The position numbers and the translations under genes are program-made. The notes under the pieces are model-generated. The model saw only the letters and a program-made list of their open reading frames with translations, ran no database searches and had not been told where the DNA came from. Source: an uncultured Eubacteriales bacterium (GTDB taxonomy: Bacteria; Bacillota; Clostridia; Oscillospirales; Oscillospiraceae). Taken from it: a DNA stretch of 64,000 nt. Shown here one piece after another: positions 60,619 through 64,000 of this stretch. Every line of letters starts with the position of its first letter. Positions within the stretch are counted from its first letter, which is position 1. Location of the stretch: the NCBI GenBank assembly GCA_902465435.1, contig CABQNH010000003.1, positions 1-64,000 of the forward strand, in the 5' to 3' direction.

Positions 60619-60892
60619 GGATGCGCAGCCTCTTTGTCGATTCTATAATTAATCTATTAATTTGTATGTAGCGGCATTTGCCGTTATGGATCGTTTCCTC
60701 CGCGTGTCCGCGCCAGGTCTGCACAAGGGCGTGCGCAGAGGAAGCAGGCAGCACTGCGGTCTTGCGCCGGTGCGCTTCGCCGAAGCGCTTTCGTCCATGC
60801 ATCGTTCTGACGAAAACGCTTACGGCAAAGCCACTTGCCCAATTGTGTGCGCTGCCATAAACGGAATCTCTTGAGAAAGGATTGAATTGTCT
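60619..60892. other. gap before the large surface-protein gene
   Basis: TATAAT lies at 60644-60649, with no clear -35 box. AGCGGCATTTGCCGTT near 60670 is a small inverted repeat that shares GGCATTTGCC with the repeats at 59.1-59.4 kb. GCGCTTCG-CC-GAAGCGC lies near 60775-60791. No gene or known RNA is seen. The leader may be over 200 bases long. Confidence 0.4.
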
Positions 60893-63800
60893 ATGAAAAT
60901 GAAAAGAGTGCTATCCTTCCTGTTGGCAGCTGCTCTGATCATCGGGATGCTTCCCGCAGTAACGCTGCTGCACGCAAGCGCGGCGACGGCGGGCGACACC
61001 TATGACGTTTCGTACGGCACCTTGAACAGCAGCAAGTCTGTTTCTCTGCCGATCACGATTCATAATTACCCGAATGACGGTATGCTGTTTGAGTACTCCA
61101 GTTATGTGGGGAAGGAACAGTATATCTATGCCAGAGCGCATGCCGAGGTCGCAACTCCCGGCTACGGCCAGGCATGGTATGCCAACGGCTATAACAGGAC
61201 AACGAAAAACAGCGAGAACTTCACGGTTCTTGGTACATATTACCTCACTGCATGGAACAGCGTAAAGGCCAATGCGGCCAAGAACCCCGACGGTACGTCC
61301 CCGTATTACTATGCTGTTGCAGTCAGCACGGAATACAATGCGGATGTGAAGCTCTATTCCGAGGACAACACGAGCATTCCCGAGGCGCAGCGCAGATGGC
61401 TCGTTTTGATGGATTCGGAGGGGTATTATCTCTTCTATAACCTTGCCAACGGCTCCTGCCTGGATCTGTGCAATAGCGCCGCGCACGGCAACGTATGGTG
61501 CTGGACGCCGAACTACGGTGCTGCGCAGCGCTGGAAGCCAATCGTGGATGCAGACGGCGGCTATCACTTTGTATCGAAGGCACAGAGCACCAATTCGCTC
61601 GATTTGGATGTCGGCAACCTTGTGGATGGAACCAACGTTCATGTTTGGGATAGCGACTATAATAGCAATGCCAGGTCAGGTGAAGCGCAGAAATGGGCGC
61701 TGATCCCGGTCAGTGGCGAGTCATCTGCAAAGAGCGGCGTGGCCGGTCAGGCGATGCGTGTGGTCAGCTCCAGCCTTTCCGCGGCACAGGACAGCTACTA
61801 CGGCGGCGGCGATGCAACCGTTCTGGAGCAGTCTACCGAGAAGAAGAACGCTCGCTATCTGTCGATCGTTTATCAGATCGACGGAATCGACAACGGAATT
61901 GCCACGCTGACAGAGCCGTTTAAAATCGTTCCGTTCAACAATACGGACAAGGCTCTGGATGTGAGCAACGGATATGCGGTGGACGGCACCAAGATTCAGA
62001 TTTGGAGCTCTGGCGCGAACGATGACAATACGACAAAGTATCTGATGGCCGAACCGAGCGGTGATGGCTCCTATTACCTGCGCTGGTATCGCCGCAACAG
62101 CGGTACGATGACTGCAACGGACTTCTATGTCGGCGGCGTGACGGACAGCGTCGTGCAGGCGGCCTGCAAGGCCAAGAGCAGTGCAAACCGCTTCCAGATC
62201 GTTGACAACGGTGACGGCAGCTACAGCTTCCGCGTGGTCGGCGTAAAAAACAGCACGACCGGCGAGCAGCTATACTTGGACTACAGAGGTTCTTCTACAG
62301 ACAATGGTACCGCTGTTCAGGGCTATGCATGGACCAATACGAACGGTCATCGCTTCTATCTCCAGAACGTGGCCAATGAGAAGATCACCTTCGCAGCGCA
62401 GACCTATACACTGTACCCCGGCTTTGACGATCAGCCCACCGAGGAGAGCGAGGCGCTGAAGGCCAACGGAATCCGCATGGAGCTTTCCACCGCGCCCGGC
62501 TATCATCGCATTACGCTCGATCTTTCTACGGCGGCCGGTTATGCCGCTGCGCAGAAGCTGACCTCTTTGACGGTGGGTACGCCCTCCGGCAAGCGCGTTG
62601 TTCTGGACATTGCGGCAATCGGCGGCTTTGAGACGGAGCAGAAAGCGACAAACTTCGGCTACGACGTGACGTGCGGTATGCTCGACTGCCTGAATTACGG
62701 CAGCTATTCGGCGACAAAGCAGTGGAGAAGCTCTACGGAAGCGGACTATAACGCTTCGGATAAGAGCGGCAGCACGGTGCGCCGTTACCGCACGGGCAAC
62801 AACCTTGCTTACGGTATGCTGCTGCCGAACTCCGGCTATAACACGGTCAACAGCTACTATAAGTTTGATAACTTTGGCTATGCCTCCCCATTTGGCACGG
62901 ATACGACGGTACAGGATAATTTGGCCGCTGACGTTTGGAAGGCTTACGCTATTTTTCAGGCCTATACTGTCCCGACGAGTGCGCCTTGGGGCAGATGGTA
63001 TGTGCAGACGCAGGGCGACTCAAGCTATAACACGGTCAACAGCGCAACGACGAACTTCCCACTGGTTACGCTTGACGGCGTGGAGTATTCCGACATCAGC
63101 AAATACCTGCCGAATATGCACAGCTACATTGACGGCATGGCGACGATCGGATTGGTGAACTATACGCTGGATCCGGAAACCAAGATTCCGGTCTATACAC
63201 AGGAGACGGTGCAGAAGCTTGCCAAGCTGCTGCAGGCCTCGCTGGGCATCAGCGAAGTATATGAGGCCTCCAGCGCGACCTATAACTATAACTTTGTCCA
63301 GGGTGAAAAGGTGTTCGGCACAAAGGACTGGGCGCAGACGATCCGCGACTATCTTGCAACCTGCGGGAATCCGAACCTCACGGAAGTATCCACTGACTAC
63401 TGGGAAAGCTATAAGGCGGGACATGCCGATATGCTGGAGCTGTCCTGGGAGCAGATCACAAACGGCGATTATCGGGCGAATTTCAATAACTATCTTGACA
63501 TCGCCTACTGGATGCTCCATACGCTTTATAAGGACAACAACGGCGTGAGTACCACGGTTCCGGAGTACGATCACCTGACCCTGACGCAGGAAACAAACTC
63601 CAGCGGCAAGAGCTACTATGTCTTTGACGGCGGCTATGACGATCTGGAATATAACACTGCGACCGGCGCAATCTCCCATACGGGTAGTACCGGCACGAAG
63701 GGTATGGTGTATTACACCTCCACGTCTGCTACGACGGCAAAGCCGTTCCTGCCGACGACGGACAGTGTGGCCTACAACCAGACCAATTCCCCGTATTTTG

Positions 63801-64000
63801 CTGATGACGGTGTGTCCAGTGCGGAGGCGGATCGCTATGACACCTACGTCGGCCGCGACTATAACTTCTCTATGGAAGGCCACGGTCAGTTTGTCTTTAA
63901 CACGGAGGACAACCTGTACTTTAACTTCCAGGGTGACGACGACGTTTATCTGTTCATTAACAATAAGCTCGTCATGGATATCGGCGCGGCGCACTCCATC
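60893..64000 (+). CDS. large secreted protein with ricin-type and fibro-slime domains (3' end outside window)
   Basis: The frame is open from ATG 60893 to the last base, giving at least 1036 residues without a stop. Residues 1-30 are a signal peptide (SFLLAAALIIGMLP-like hydrophobic core, ending ASA). Two ricin B-type lectin regions follow, near 165-275 (QRWKPIVDADGGYHF, QKWALIPV) and near 343-500 (ALDVSNG, YLDYRGSSTDNGTAVQG). The end, from about 890, matches the fibro-slime/PA14 pattern with FQGDDDVYLFINNKLVMDIG. It probably binds sugars outside the cell. AAAGGA precedes the ATG at some distance; ATG 60899 is an alternative. Confidence 0.8.
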   Translation, partial: MKMKRVLSFLLAAALIIGMLPAVTLLHASAATAGDTYDVSYGTLNSSKSVSLPITIHNYPNDGMLFEYSSYVGKEQYIYARAHAEVATPGYGQAWYANGYNRTTKNSENFTVLGTYYLTAWNSVKANAAKNPDGTSPYYYAVAVSTEYNADVKLYSEDNTSIPEAQRRWLVLMDSEGYYLFYNLANGSCLDLCNSAAHGNVWCWTPNYGAAQRWKPIVDADGGYHFVSKAQSTNSLDLDVGNLVDGTNVHVWDSDYNSNARSGEAQKWALIPVSGESSAKSGVAGQAMRVVSSSLSAAQDSYYGGGDATVLEQSTEKKNARYLSIVYQIDGIDNGIATLTEPFKIVPFNNTDKALDVSNGYAVDGTKIQIWSSGANDDNTTKYLMAEPSGDGSYYLRWYRRNSGTMTATDFYVGGVTDSVVQAACKAKSSANRFQIVDNGDGSYSFRVVGVKNSTTGEQLYLDYRGSSTDNGTAVQGYAWTNTNGHRFYLQNVANEKITFAAQTYTLYPGFDDQPTEESEALKANGIRMELSTAPGYHRITLDLSTAAGYAAAQKLTSLTVGTPSGKRVVLDIAAIGGFETEQKATNFGYDVTCGMLDCLNYGSYSATKQWRSSTEADYNASDKSGSTVRRYRTGNNLAYGMLLPNSGYNTVNSYYKFDNFGYASPFGTDTTVQDNLAADVWKAYAIFQAYTVPTSAPWGRWYVQTQGDSSYNTVNSATTNFPLVTLDGVEYSDISKYLPNMHSYIDGMATIGLVNYTLDPETKIPVYTQETVQKLAKLLQASLGISEVYEASSATYNYNFVQGEKVFGTKDWAQTIRDYLATCGNPNLTEVSTDYWESYKAGHADMLELSWEQITNGDYRANFNNYLDIAYWMLHTLYKDNNGVSTTVPEYDHLTLTQETNSSGKSYYVFDGGYDDLEYNTATGAISHTGSTGTKGMVYYTSTSATTAKPFLPTTDSVAYNQTNSPYFADDGVSSAEADRYDTYVGRDYNFSMEGHGQFVFNTEDNLYFNFQGDDDVYLFINNKLVMDIGAAHSI

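Noticed and set aside
1..64000. CRISPR array, rRNA or tRNA genes
   Set aside because: No regularly spaced repeats, rRNA segments or cloverleaf structures were seen on either strand.

Overview
The window reads as part of a chromosome from an endospore-forming, Gram-positive anaerobe of class Clostridia, probably Oscillospiraceae or a close relative. The evidence is gene content: sigK, spoVAD, spoVAE, a YtfJ/GerW gene, a D,D-carboxypeptidase of the sporulation type, an IspH-ribosomal protein S1 fusion, and the orders tig-clpP-clpX-lon-engB and scpA-scpB. The species assignment is inference. No rRNA, tRNA or CRISPR array was seen.

Region 1 (1 to about 21.7 kb) is an accessory element, visibly richer in A/T than the rest, with all genes on the + strand. 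It carries a ParM/ParR-like partition pair, a zinc-finger protein, a RemA (DUF370)-like regulator, an SSB-like protein, a transglutaminase-like protein, a PP-loop (PAPS-reductase-like) protein, a SprT-like metalloprotein, a PcfJ-like protein and many small unknown genes. It ends with three overlapping large serine recombinase genes, preceded by two small resolvase-like genes that have lost the catalytic serine. Five promoters share one layout (TTTTC-TTGnnn-17 bp-TAnnnT or close to it), and three sit directly on the T-run of an intrinsic terminator. No relaxase or type IV secretion gene is in view, so the rest of the element must lie to the left or be missing. A remnant of an IS200/IS605 transposase and a cluster of palindromes close the element near 21.4-21.7 kb.

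Region 2 (22.4-26.7 kb) is a housekeeping operon: lepB, rbgA, a small gene, rnhB, yraN, a family M19 dipeptidase and a metallophosphoesterase. It is followed by a highly structured, apparently non-coding stretch with two terminators.

Region 3 (27-33.7 kb) is the protein quality-control cluster tig, clpP, clpX, lon and engB. A long hairpin separates clpP from clpX, and clpX has no normal start codon behind its ribosome binding site. Region 4 (34-39.3 kb) carries a site-2 protease, scpA, scpB, a DUF2953 gene, ytfJ, a D-Ala-D-Ala carboxypeptidase and a pseudouridine synthase. Region 5 (39.4-45.1 kb) carries an RpiR regulator, a flavoprotein, cmk, plsC, the ispH-rpsA fusion and a Dabb protein, mostly with overlapping start and stop codons.

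Region 6 (45.2-54.5 kb) holds an MBOAT/DHHW O-acetylation pair, a divergent phosphodiester glycosidase gene on the - strand, sigK, a DUF5662-like gene, a ZIP metal transporter and tex. Region 7 (54.6-59.1 kb) holds spoVAD and spoVAE behind a likely sigma-G promoter, a tiny Asn/Gln-rich gene and a calcium-type P-ATPase. Region 8 (59.1 kb to the end) starts with a 500 bp gap packed with inverted repeats, then has a PqqD-like gene, a lipoprotein gene and the first 1036 codons of a large secreted protein with ricin-type and fibro-slime domains that runs off the window.
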